From NCBI GenBank assembly GCA_036401755.1, contig DASWUD010000083.1:1-15092 (forward strand): a stretch of 15,092 nt of DNA, written 5' to 3'. The stretch comes from DASWUD01 sp036401755. GTDB taxonomy: Bacteria; Pseudomonadota; Gammaproteobacteria; Thiohalomonadales; Thiohalomonadaceae. Under the pieces are notes generated by a model that worked only from the letters and a program-made list of their open reading frames with translations, did not search any database and was not told the DNA's origin. Both the position numbers and the translations under genes were made by a program. Positions 1-6,794 of the stretch are shown here, piece after piece (position 1 is the stretch's first letter; each line of letters begins with the position of its first letter).

Positions 1-1
1 A

Positions 2-1924
2 TCGATGACCCTCAATCTCAAGGATGCCGACATCAATGCGGTGATCTCCACCGTGGCGGAGATGACCGGCAAGAATTTCATCGTCGATCCGCGCGTAAAG
101 GGCAAGGTGACGGTGATCTCGGCGCGGCCGATGAACGCCGACGAAATCTACCAGGTCTTTCTGTCCGTGCTGAGTGTCAATGGTTTTGCCGCCATTCCCG
201 GCCGCAACGCCATCAAGATCGTTCCCGAGGTGGATGCGAAACAGGATGCGGTACGCACCACCTCTGATGAAAGTCCCGGACGTGGTGATGAGTATGTGAC
301 GCGCGTTATTCAGGTCAACAATATCGCGGCCGCACAGCTCGTGCCGGTGGTGCGGCCACTGCTTCCTCAGGAGGCGCATCTTGCTGCCTATCCCGACACC
401 AATGTCCTGGTGGTTTCAGCGCCGGCAGCAACCACGGAGCGTCTGGCGCAGATCGTGCGGCGTATCGACACCGCCAACAACTCTGACGTGGAGGTGATCC
501 GCCTCAACCACGCCTCGGCAGAGGAGGTGGCGCGCATCCTCACCACCGTCGCCAACGATCCGGCGAAGGGGGCACAGCAGGGGGCGGCGGCACAAGCGAA
601 GATCATTGCTGATGCCCGCACCAATACCGTCCTGCTCAGTGCCGACCAGGCAACCCGCCTGCGTCTCAAGGCGATCATCACCCATCTCGATCTGCCGCTG
701 GAACAGAGCGGCAACAGCCGGGTCATCTACCTGCGTTACGCCAATGCCAAGGATCTGGTTCCGGTACTCACCGGCGTCAGCAACGGCATGGCGGCCGACG
801 CCAAGAAGGCCGGTGGTACCGCGCCGGGTACCGATACCAAGACGGTGATCGAGGCCCATGAAGAGACCAATGCGCTGGTGATCCACGCCCCGCCCGATGT
901 GATCCGTGATCTCGAATCGGTGATCCGCCAGATCGACATCAAGCGCTCCCAGGTGATGGTCAATGCCATCATCGCCGAGATCTCCTCGGAGCGGGCGGCG
1001 GAACTCGGCGTGCAGTGGCTCTACGATGGTTCACCCGACAACGCGCCGGTGGGGGTCGTCAAATTCGGCTCCGCGCTTGAGGGGCTGCTCTCCACGCCGC
1101 CAGTCGTGGGCGACGGCGTCTCGCTGGTGCTCGGTGATACCGGCGGCAGCGGCTCGCGCCTCGGCGCGCTGCTGCGTACCCTCGCGGGCGACGGCAATAC
1201 CAACATCCTCTCCACACCGACCCTGGTGACCCTCGACAACCAGGAGGCGGAGATCGTGGTCGGTCAGAATGTGCCGTTTGTCACCGGCTCATACTCCAGT
1301 ACCGGTACCGGCACCAGCTCCTCGGTGACCAACCCATTCCAGACCATCCAGCGGCAGGATGTGGGTCTCAAGCTGAAGATCAAGCCGCAGATTAACGAAG
1401 GAAGTGCCATCCGCCTGGAGATCGATCAGGAGGTCTCCAGCCTTACCGCCGGCACCAAGGGGGCCGCGGATCTGATCACCAACAAGCGCTCGTTCAAGAC
1501 CTCGGTGATGGTCGATGACGGCGAGGTGCTGGTGATTGGCGGATTGATCGACGACACCCTCACCGAGAATGTGCAGAAGGTGCCGATCCTGGGTGATATC
1601 CCCGTGCTCGGCTGGCTGTTCAGCTACCGCAGCAGCAAGAAGGTGAAGCGTAACCTGATGGCCTTTATCCATCCGGTAATCATGCGCGACAACAACCAGA
1701 GCATGGCGCTCTCCAGCGAGAAGTACAACCAGCTGCGCGCCGAGCAGCTCGACATCAGAAAGCGTGGTGTCGAACTGCTGCCCGACGACTCCTCGCCCCT
1801 GATGCCCGAAATGGAGCAGTGGAAGGCGTTGCCCCCCCCCTATTACGAGGTGGATAAGAGCAGCGCCAGCACAACCGAACCGCCCGTGGTCAACGATGAA
1901 CCTGCCCAGCCCCCCGTTCAGTGA
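2..1924 (+). CDS. gspD: Type II secretion secretin GspD (5' partial)
   Basis: Outer-membrane secretin: a multimeric gated channel through which folded periplasmic proteins leave the cell. The frame is open to the left edge, and the first visible residues already lie inside the N0 domain, so the signal peptide and true start are outside the window. Counting the Met at position 5 as residue 1, I see N0 (about 1-76), N1 (98-155), N2 (161-230), N3 (238-313) and the secretin barrel (315-562). The barrel contains the gate region VGQNVPFVTG near 419-428, a Ser/Thr/Gly-rich loop after it, and the family signature VPILGDIPVLGWLF near 526-539. A Pro-rich tail follows. The tail is encoded partly by a nine-C run at 1832-1840. 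The stop overlaps the start of gspE by 29 bases. The repeated N domains and downstream gsp genes exclude the shorter-N-domain pilus secretin PilQ. Confidence 0.97.
   Translation, partial: SMTLNLKDADINAVISTVAEMTGKNFIVDPRVKGKVTVISARPMNADEIYQVFLSVLSVNGFAAIPGRNAIKIVPEVDAKQDAVRTTSDESPGRGDEYVTRVIQVNNIAAAQLVPVVRPLLPQEAHLAAYPDTNVLVVSAPAATTERLAQIVRRIDTANNSDVEVIRLNHASAEEVARILTTVANDPAKGAQQGAAAQAKIIADARTNTVLLSADQATRLRLKAIITHLDLPLEQSGNSRVIYLRYANAKDLVPVLTGVSNGMAADAKKAGGTAPGTDTKTVIEAHEETNALVIHAPPDVIRDLESVIRQIDIKRSQVMVNAIIAEISSERAAELGVQWLYDGSPDNAPVGVVKFGSALEGLLSTPPVVGDGVSLVLGDTGGSGSRLGALLRTLAGDGNTNILSTPTLVTLDNQEAEIVVGQNVPFVTGSYSSTGTGTSSSVTNPFQTIQRQDVGLKLKIKPQINEGSAIRLEIDQEVSSLTAGTKGAADLITNKRSFKTSVMVDDGEVLVIGGLIDDTLTENVQKVPILGDIPVLGWLFSYRSSKKVKRNLMAFIHPVIMRDNNQSMALSSEKYNQLRAEQLDIRKRGVELLPDDSSPLMPEMEQWKALPPPYYEVDKSSASTTEPPVVNDEPAQPPVQ
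1832..1840 (+). repeat. Nine-C homopolymer inside the gspD 3' end
   Basis: Nine consecutive C residues encode Pro610-Pro612 of the visible GspD. Such a run is prone to replication slippage and to sequencing error. I traced the alternative frames. Loss of one C puts translation into a frame with no stop from 1842 to the gspE ATG at 1896, giving an in-frame GspD-GspE fusion. Gain of one C gives a TAA stop at 1855-1857, which removes about two dozen tail residues. Whether the length varies in the population is unknown. Confidence 0.9.
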
Positions 1925-3413
1925 GGAGAGCGCGCCGGCGGTGCAACCGGCGCGTCTGCCCTTTGCCTTCGCCAAACGCGCAGGCGTGTTGTGGCGCACC
2001 ACGCCCGAGGGCGAGGTGCTACACATCCGTCCCGATACCGCGCTGTGGGCTATCAGCGAGGCGCGCCGGGTGATCGGCCACGCATTGCCCATTCAGGAGC
2101 TTGGCGCAGAGGCGTTCGATACCTTGCTGCACGAGAGCTACGAGCAGAGCACCAGCGGCACCATGCAGGCGATGGGCGACATCGGCGAGGATCTCGATCT
2201 GGCGCTGGTGGCGCAGTCGATCCCCGAACCGGAAGACCTGATGGACAGCGAGGATGATGCCCCCATCATCCGCCTCATCAACGCACTGCTCACCGAGGCG
2301 GTGCGCGAGGACGCCTCCGACATCCACATCGAGCCGTTCGAGAATCGGCTGGTGGTGCGGCTGCGCGTCGATGGCGTGATGCGCGATGTGCTGCAGACCC
2401 AGCGCACCTTCGCGCCGCTGCTGGTGTCGCGCATCAAGGTAATGGCCAAGCTTGATATCGCCGAAAAGCGCCTGCCGCAGGATGGCCGCATCTCGCTGCG
2501 CGTGGCGCGCCGTCCGGTCGATGTGCGCGTCTCCACCCTGCCCACCGGCCACGGCGAGCGCGTGGTGTTGCGTCTGCTCGACAAGCAGGCGGGGCGTCTC
2601 GACCTGCAACACCTGGGCATGGAGCCCAATTCGCGCGATGCCCTCGACAAGCTGATCCATGAGCCGCACGGCATCATCCTCGTCACCGGCCCGACCGGTT
2701 CGGGCAAGACCACCACCCTCTACGCGGCGCTCACCCGCCTCAACGACAACAGCCGCAACATCATGACGGTGGAGGACCCCATCGAGTACTACCTCGACGG
2801 CATCGGTCAGACCCAGGTCAACGCCAAGGTCGACATGACCTTTGCGCGCGGCCTGCGCGCCATCCTGCGCCAGGACCCCGACGTGATGATGGTGGGTGAA
2901 ATCCGCGACCTGGAGACGGTGCAGATCGCCATCCAGTCGAGTCTCACCGGCCACCTGGTGCTCTCCACCCTGCACACCAACACCGCCGCCGGCGCGGTGA
3001 CCCGTCTGCGCGACATGGGGGTCGAGCCGTTCCTGCTCTCCTCGACGCTGCTCGGGGTGCTGGCGCAGCGCCTGGTGCGCGTGCTCTGTCCGGAGTGCAA
3101 GCAGCCCCACGCGCCAACGCCGAGCGAGTGCCAGCTGCTCGGTATCGAGGCGCACACTGCCCCGACCATCTACCGCGCCGGCCCCGGCTGCGAGACCTGC
3201 AACCGCATGGGCTACAAGGGACGCACCGGCATCTACGAATTGATCGTCATCGACGACACCCTGCGCACCCTGATCCACGACGGCACCGGTGAACAGGAGA
3301 TCGAGCGCTACGCGCGCACGCGCGGCCCGGCCATCCGCCACGATGGCATTCGTCGCGTGCTGGCCGGGGAGACTTCGTTGGAAGAGGTGTTGCGTGTCAC
3401 CCACATGGAGTGA
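1896..3413 (+). CDS. gspE: Type II secretion assembly ATPase GspE
   Basis: Cytoplasmic hexameric ATPase that drives pseudopilus assembly, docked on the membrane by GspL. The 505-residue length fits the family. An N-terminal GspL-binding region (about 15-115) is followed by the RecA-like ATPase with Walker A GPTGSGKT at 265-272, the Asp box around VEDPIEYYL (about 292-300), the Walker B region DPDVMMVGEIRD (about 327-338) and the His box TGHLVLSTLHTN (351-362). Cys398, Cys401, Cys432 and Cys435 form the tetracysteine zinc site typical of GspE. The ATG at 1896 lies inside gspD and has no obvious ribosome binding site. A GTG at 1941, with AGGAG at 1924-1928 on the gspD stop, is a plausible shorter start that would remove 15 residues. 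PilB is the alternative, but the gsp context decides for GspE. Confidence 0.97.
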   Translation: MNLPSPPFSEESAPAVQPARLPFAFAKRAGVLWRTTPEGEVLHIRPDTALWAISEARRVIGHALPIQELGAEAFDTLLHESYEQSTSGTMQAMGDIGEDLDLALVAQSIPEPEDLMDSEDDAPIIRLINALLTEAVREDASDIHIEPFENRLVVRLRVDGVMRDVLQTQRTFAPLLVSRIKVMAKLDIAEKRLPQDGRISLRVARRPVDVRVSTLPTGHGERVVLRLLDKQAGRLDLQHLGMEPNSRDALDKLIHEPHGIILVTGPTGSGKTTTLYAALTRLNDNSRNIMTVEDPIEYYLDGIGQTQVNAKVDMTFARGLRAILRQDPDVMMVGEIRDLETVQIAIQSSLTGHLVLSTLHTNTAAGAVTRLRDMGVEPFLLSSTLLGVLAQRLVRVLCPECKQPHAPTPSECQLLGIEAHTAPTIYRAGPGCETCNRMGYKGRTGIYELIVIDDTLRTLIHDGTGEQEIERYARTRGPAIRHDGIRRVLAGETSLEEVLRVTHME

Positions 3414-3426
3414 CGGGCGCTGAACC

Positions 3427-4644
3427 ATGGGTGCATTTGAATACACAGCCCTCGATGCAGCGGGCAAGCAGCGCAAGGGCGTTCTCGAAGGGGACACCGC
3501 GCGCCAGGTGCGTCAATTGCTGCGCGAGCAGGGGCTGGCACCGCTCGCGGTCGAGGCGGTGGTGCAGCGCGAGACGCGCAGCGGCACGTCGGGCGTATCG
3601 ATGCGGCGCGGTGTCAGCGCCACCGATCTGGCGCTCATCACCCGGCAGATGGCGACCCTGGTGAAGGCCGGGCTACCGCTGGAAGAGACGTTGCACACCA
3701 CCGCCCAGCAGACCGAACTGCCGCGACTGAAGAGCATGATGCTGGCGGTGCGCTCGCGCGTGCTGGAGGGGCACACCCTCGCCGACGGCCTGCGCGAATT
3801 TCCCCACGTCTTCCCCGAGCTCTATATCAGCACCGTGGCGGCGGGCGAGCACTCCGGCCATCTCGACGTGGTGCTGGAGCGCCTCGCCGACTACACCGAG
3901 AGCCGCCAGCAGCTGCGCCAGAAGATCCAGCTGGCCCTCTTCTATCCGGCGATCCTCTCGGTGGTGGCGCTGCTGGTGACCATCGCCCTGCTCACCTACG
4001 TGGTACCACAGGTGGTGCAGGTGTTTTCGAGCATCGGCCAGGAGCTGCCGCTCCTGACGCGCGCCCTGATCGCGCTGAGCGATTTCCTGCGCGACTTCGG
4101 CCTCGTGCTGCTCGGCCTCATCATCGCAGCGGTCATGCTGTTTCGCCGCTCGCTGCGTGTCGAAGCGAACCTCTACCGTTTCCATCAGCTGCTGCATCGC
4201 CTGCCGATCATCGGCCGCCTGCAACGCGGCCTCAATACCGCGCGCTTTGCCCGTACCCTGAGCATTCTCACCGCCTCGGGCGTATCGGTGCTGGAGGCGT
4301 TGCGCATCGCCGGCGAGGTGGTCGGTTCGCTGCCGATGCGCGCCGCCATTGAGGAGGCGACGCAGAAGGTGCGCGAGGGGGCCAGCATCGCGGCCGCTTT
4401 GCGGCGCAGCAGCTATTTTCCGCCGATGACCATGCACCTCATCGCCAGCGGTGAATCGAGCGGCAAGCTGGAGGAGATGCTGGAGCGTGCCGCGGTCAAC
4501 CAGGAGCGTGAGCTGGAGACGACGATCGCCGCCTTGATGGGGCTGTTCGAGCCGCTGCTCATCGTGGTGATGGGGGCGGTGGTGATGGTGATCGTCATGG
4601 CGATCCTGTTGCCGATCTTCGATCTCAACCAGCTGGTGCATTGA
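3427..4644 (+). CDS. gspF: Type II secretion inner-membrane platform protein GspF
   Basis: Polytopic inner-membrane platform protein around which the pseudopilus is assembled; it works with GspE, GspL and GspM. At 405 residues it has the usual family length. The start MGAFEYTALDAAG is the canonical N-terminus. Two homologous cytoplasmic T2SSF domains lie at about 68-190 and 272-395, with membrane segments near 168-196, 222-240 and 371-397. The motif pair AGLPLEETL and ASGVSVLEAL marks the two repeated halves. It begins 13 bases after gspE with only a weak ribosome binding site, so it is probably translated by coupling. PilC of type IV pili is the nearest paralogue; operon position argues for GspF. 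Confidence 0.97.
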   Translation: MGAFEYTALDAAGKQRKGVLEGDTARQVRQLLREQGLAPLAVEAVVQRETRSGTSGVSMRRGVSATDLALITRQMATLVKAGLPLEETLHTTAQQTELPRLKSMMLAVRSRVLEGHTLADGLREFPHVFPELYISTVAAGEHSGHLDVVLERLADYTESRQQLRQKIQLALFYPAILSVVALLVTIALLTYVVPQVVQVFSSIGQELPLLTRALIALSDFLRDFGLVLLGLIIAAVMLFRRSLRVEANLYRFHQLLHRLPIIGRLQRGLNTARFARTLSILTASGVSVLEALRIAGEVVGSLPMRAAIEEATQKVREGASIAAALRRSSYFPPMTMHLIASGESSGKLEEMLERAAVNQERELETTIAALMGLFEPLLIVVMGAVVMVIVMAILLPIFDLNQLVH

Positions 4645-4670
4645 ATTACCAAACGATTACATCGATTGAA

Positions 4671-4676
4671 AAGGAG
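4671..4676 (+). promoter_or_regulatory. Strong ribosome binding site for gspG
   Basis: AAGGAG sits nine bases before the ATG at 4686. It decides that ATG over the in-frame TTG at 4641, which would overlap the gspF stop and give an over-long prepilin leader. It lies in the 41-base gspF-gspG gap (4645-4685), the largest gap in the gsp operon. A strong site here fits the need for more GspG than its neighbours. I see no convincing promoter or attenuator hairpin in the gap. Confidence 0.75.
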
Positions 4677-4685
4677 CGTAGTGAC

Positions 4686-5135
4686 ATGAACAAGTGCAAT
4701 CTCGCGCCAACCCGGCAGCAGCGTGGTTTCACCCTCATCGAGATCATGGTGGTGGTGGTGATCCTCGGCATCCTCGCCGCGGTGGTGGTGCCCAAGGTGA
4801 TGGACAACCCGGATAAGGCGCGCATCGCCAAGGCCAAGCAGGATATCCGCGCCATCGGTGGCGCCCTCGACCTCTACAAGCTCGACAACTACAACTACCC
4901 CAGCACCGATCAGGGGCTGGAGGCGCTGGTGAGCAAGCCCTCCGGCACCCCCGAAGCGCGCAACTGGAAGCAGGGCGGCTATCTGCCCAGCATGCCCAAG
5001 GACCCCTGGGGCAACGAATATCAGTACCTGTCGCCGGGTTCCCATGGCGAGGTGGATATCTACACCCTGGGGGCCGATGGTCGCCCGGGCGGTGAAGGGG
5101 TCAACACCGACATCGGTAACTGGACGCTCGATTGA
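4686..5135 (+). CDS. gspG: Major pseudopilin GspG
   Basis: Main subunit of the periplasmic pseudopilus that pushes substrates through the secretin. The 149-residue precursor has a 13-residue basic leader ending in Gly14, a prepilin peptidase site before Phe15 (FTLIE), and Glu19 as the conserved +5 glutamate. A hydrophobic helix rich in Val follows. Family marks in the body include YPSTDQGLEAL at 71-81, PKDPWGNEYQY at 104-114, and the calcium-binding loop beginning GADGRPGG near 129. The start at 4686 is supported by AAGGAG. The segment coding for the N-terminal helix is nearly identical to that of gspH. Processing would need a GspO/PilD peptidase encoded elsewhere. Confidence 0.97.
   Translation: MNKCNLAPTRQQRGFTLIEIMVVVVILGILAAVVVPKVMDNPDKARIAKAKQDIRAIGGALDLYKLDNYNYPSTDQGLEALVSKPSGTPEARNWKQGGYLPSMPKDPWGNEYQYLSPGSHGEVDIYTLGADGRPGGEGVNTDIGNWTLD
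4725..4763 (+). repeat. Direct repeat copy 1 (gspG prepilin helix)
   Basis: Thirty-nine bases covering the prepilin cleavage site and the start of the hydrophobic helix match 5175-5213 in gspH with one mismatch (C at 4736 against G at 5186), including 27 identical bases in a row. The copies are exactly 450 bases apart and in the same frame. Confidence 0.9.
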
Positions 5136-5153
5136 CCGGGACCTGCTGACGCC

Positions 5154-5696
5154 ATGCGCCGTTCCCGCCACGCCGGTTTCACCCTGATCGAGATCATGGT
5201 GGTGGTGGTGATCATCGGCGTGCTCTCCACCTTTGCGGTGATGTCGCTGGGCGATGGCGGCAAGCGCGACCGCCTGGTGGAGGAGGGGAAACGCCTCGCG
5301 GCGCTGGTCCAGATGGCCAGTGACCAGGCGGTGATGGAGGGGCGGGAATGGGGCGTGCGCATCGAGGCCGACGGTTATCTGTTCATGGTGCTGAACGAGG
5401 GGAAGTGGCTGCCGGCCGATGGCGATCGCCTGTTTCGCGCGCGCCAGTTGGAGGATGGCTTTACCCTGGAGCTGCGCATGGACCAGCTGGAGGTGTCGCT
5501 GACCCCGCCCGAAAAGGAGGCGACGACGGACGCCAAAGAGAAGGAGACGGAGGTGGCGCCCCAGGTGTTTCTCATGAGCAGCGCCGAGCGCACCCCGTTC
5601 GAGGTCGTGATCACTGCTCCCGGGGGAAAACCACGCCTGGTGGTAGAGGCGCCGTTGATGGGCGATGTGGTGCTGCATGATCCCGAACAGCTCTAG
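5154..5696 (+). CDS. gspH: Minor pseudopilin GspH
   Basis: Minor pseudopilin, proposed in the family to link the tip complex to the GspG shaft. The precursor is 180 residues. The leader is short (eight residues ending in Gly8), cleavage is before Phe9 (FTLIE), and Glu13 is the +5 glutamate. GREWG at 63-67 and the late PFEV/VVITAPGG stretch fit the GspH fold. A charged Lys/Glu/Thr segment at about 117-136 is predicted to be a flexible loop and makes the protein slightly longer than many GspH. The gene starts 18 bases after gspG with no strong ribosome binding site and overlaps gspI by 20 bases. FimT-type pilins are similar, but context supports GspH. Confidence 0.92.
   Translation: MRRSRHAGFTLIEIMVVVVIIGVLSTFAVMSLGDGGKRDRLVEEGKRLAALVQMASDQAVMEGREWGVRIEADGYLFMVLNEGKWLPADGDRLFRARQLEDGFTLELRMDQLEVSLTPPEKEATTDAKEKETEVAPQVFLMSSAERTPFEVVITAPGGKPRLVVEAPLMGDVVLHDPEQL
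5175..5213 (+). repeat. Direct repeat copy 2 (gspH prepilin helix)
   Basis: Second copy of the repeat at 4725-4763. Homologous exchange between the copies would delete 450 bases in frame, joining the GspG leader to the GspH body. The similarity probably reflects the conserved pilin helix and a shared codon choice (a run of GTG codons) or past gene conversion. Confidence 0.9.
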
Positions 5697-6084
5697 GCCA
5701 TCGGCATTGCGCGGCTTCACCCTGCTGGAGGTGATGGTGGCGCTGGCGGTGGTGGCGATTGCCCTGGCGGCGCTGGTCAAAGGCGGCAGTCAGAGCGCGG
5801 TGACGGCGGCACACCTGCGTGACAAATCGTTTGCCCACTGGGTGGCGATGAACCGGGTAGCGGAACTGCGCCTGCAGAAAGAGTGGCCGGCGACCGGTGA
5901 CTCGACGGGTGATGAGGAGATGGCCAACCGCCACTGGTATACCCTGGCCAAGGTGATCGCCACCGAAGATCCCGATCTGCGCCGCCTGGAGGTGGAGGTG
6001 CGCACCAGTGACAACAAGGATGACGCGGTGCTGGCCCGGGTGGTCGCCTTCCTGCCACGCCCTGACAGCGGAGCACAACCGTGA
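5677..6084 (+). CDS. gspI: Minor pseudopilin GspI
   Basis: Minor pseudopilin that nucleates the GspI-J-K tip complex of the pseudopilus. The 135-residue precursor has a 13-residue leader ending in Gly13, cleavage before Phe14 (FTLLE) and Glu18 at +5. The stretch FAHWVAMNRVAELRL (about 52-66) followed by a WPATG turn is typical of GspI. I chose the ATG at 5677; a GTG four codons upstream (5665) is possible but would add Trp and two Cys to the leader. The start lies inside gspH (20-base overlap) without a good ribosome binding site, so coupling is likely. The TGA stop overlaps the GTG start of gspJ. Confidence 0.93.
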   Translation: MIPNSSRPSALRGFTLLEVMVALAVVAIALAALVKGGSQSAVTAAHLRDKSFAHWVAMNRVAELRLQKEWPATGDSTGDEEMANRHWYTLAKVIATEDPDLRRLEVEVRTSDNKDDAVLARVVAFLPRPDSGAQP

Positions 6085-6794
6085 GGCGCTCGCGCGGCTT
6101 TACGCTGATCGAGCTGCTGGTGGCCATCATGATCTTTTCGGTGCTGGCGGCGATGGCGTATGGCGGGCTGCGCAGTGTGCTGACCAGCGAGCGGGCCATC
6201 GATGAGGCGTCGCAGCGCCTGGCGGCAATCCAGCAGACGATGCTGTTCATCTCGCGGGACCTGGCGCAGATCAGCGGGCGCGGCATCCGCGACCAATACG
6301 GCGATCAGCAGCCGGCGCTGCGCACCCAGACCAATCTCCTCTCCTCCCTGGAGTTCACCCGTGGCGGGTGGAGCAACCCGGCGGGTCAGCTGCGCAGCAC
6401 CCTGCAACGCATCGGCTATGCGGTCGAGGAGCAGCAACTGATCCGCTACAGCTGGCCGGTGCTGGATCGGGCGCCCGATACCCAGCCATGGCGCATGGTG
6501 TTGTTGGCACAGGTGGAGTCACTGCGCTGGCGATTCATGGACGACAAGGGGGCGTGGCAGGATGCGTGGGCGCAGCAGGCCGACTCCCTGGCGGAGGCAT
6601 CACTGCCGCGGGCGGTGGAGCTGACCTTCGAGCTGAAGGATCTGGGCAGTGTGCGCCGCCTCTTCGCGCTGAATACCTCGACGGTCAAGCCAGAGCCGCC
6701 ACCGATGAAGACACCGCCGGAGAAAAACCAGAAAGAACAGGCCCAAACGGGGAGTGTCCCGACAGGCAATCCCGCAGCGGAGAAGATGCCGTGA
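6081..6794 (+). CDS. gspJ: Minor pseudopilin GspJ
   Basis: Minor pseudopilin of the tip complex with GspI and GspK. It starts with GTG in a 4-base GTGA overlap with gspI, preceded by GGAG seven bases upstream. The leader is very short (six residues, ending in Gly6), cleavage is before Phe7 (FTLIE) and Glu11 is the +5 glutamate. The body (about 30-200) includes RDLAQISGRGIRD and LEFTRGGWSNP, both typical of GspJ. A low-complexity Pro/Lys/Glu/Gln tail occupies about 201-237, longer than I expect for the family, and is probably disordered. It may be species-specific, and its role is unknown. Confidence 0.95.
   Translation: MRRSRGFTLIELLVAIMIFSVLAAMAYGGLRSVLTSERAIDEASQRLAAIQQTMLFISRDLAQISGRGIRDQYGDQQPALRTQTNLLSSLEFTRGGWSNPAGQLRSTLQRIGYAVEEQQLIRYSWPVLDRAPDTQPWRMVLLAQVESLRWRFMDDKGAWQDAWAQQADSLAEASLPRAVELTFELKDLGSVRRLFALNTSTVKPEPPPMKTPPEKNQKEQAQTGSVPTGNPAAEKMP

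Noticed and set aside
2019..3497. Long minus-strand open frame (492 codons) antisense to gspE
   Set aside because: It mirrors the gspE codons in a GC-rich genome, has a His/Gln/Gly/Ala-rich composition with no recognisable domain, and gspE on the other strand is unambiguous.
4641..4685. TTG start for gspG overlapping the gspF stop
   Set aside because: The ATG at 4686 has a strong ribosome binding site and a normal leader length.
4413..5780. Minus-strand open frame antisense to gspF, gspG and gspH with His-rich runs
   Set aside because: The His runs are the complement of GTG valine repeats in the pseudopilin helices; no domain is seen.
6368..6790. Upstream extension of the gspK frame
   Set aside because: This part lies inside gspJ and does not resemble a pilin leader; the GTG at 6791 gives the family length and a standard 4-base overlap.
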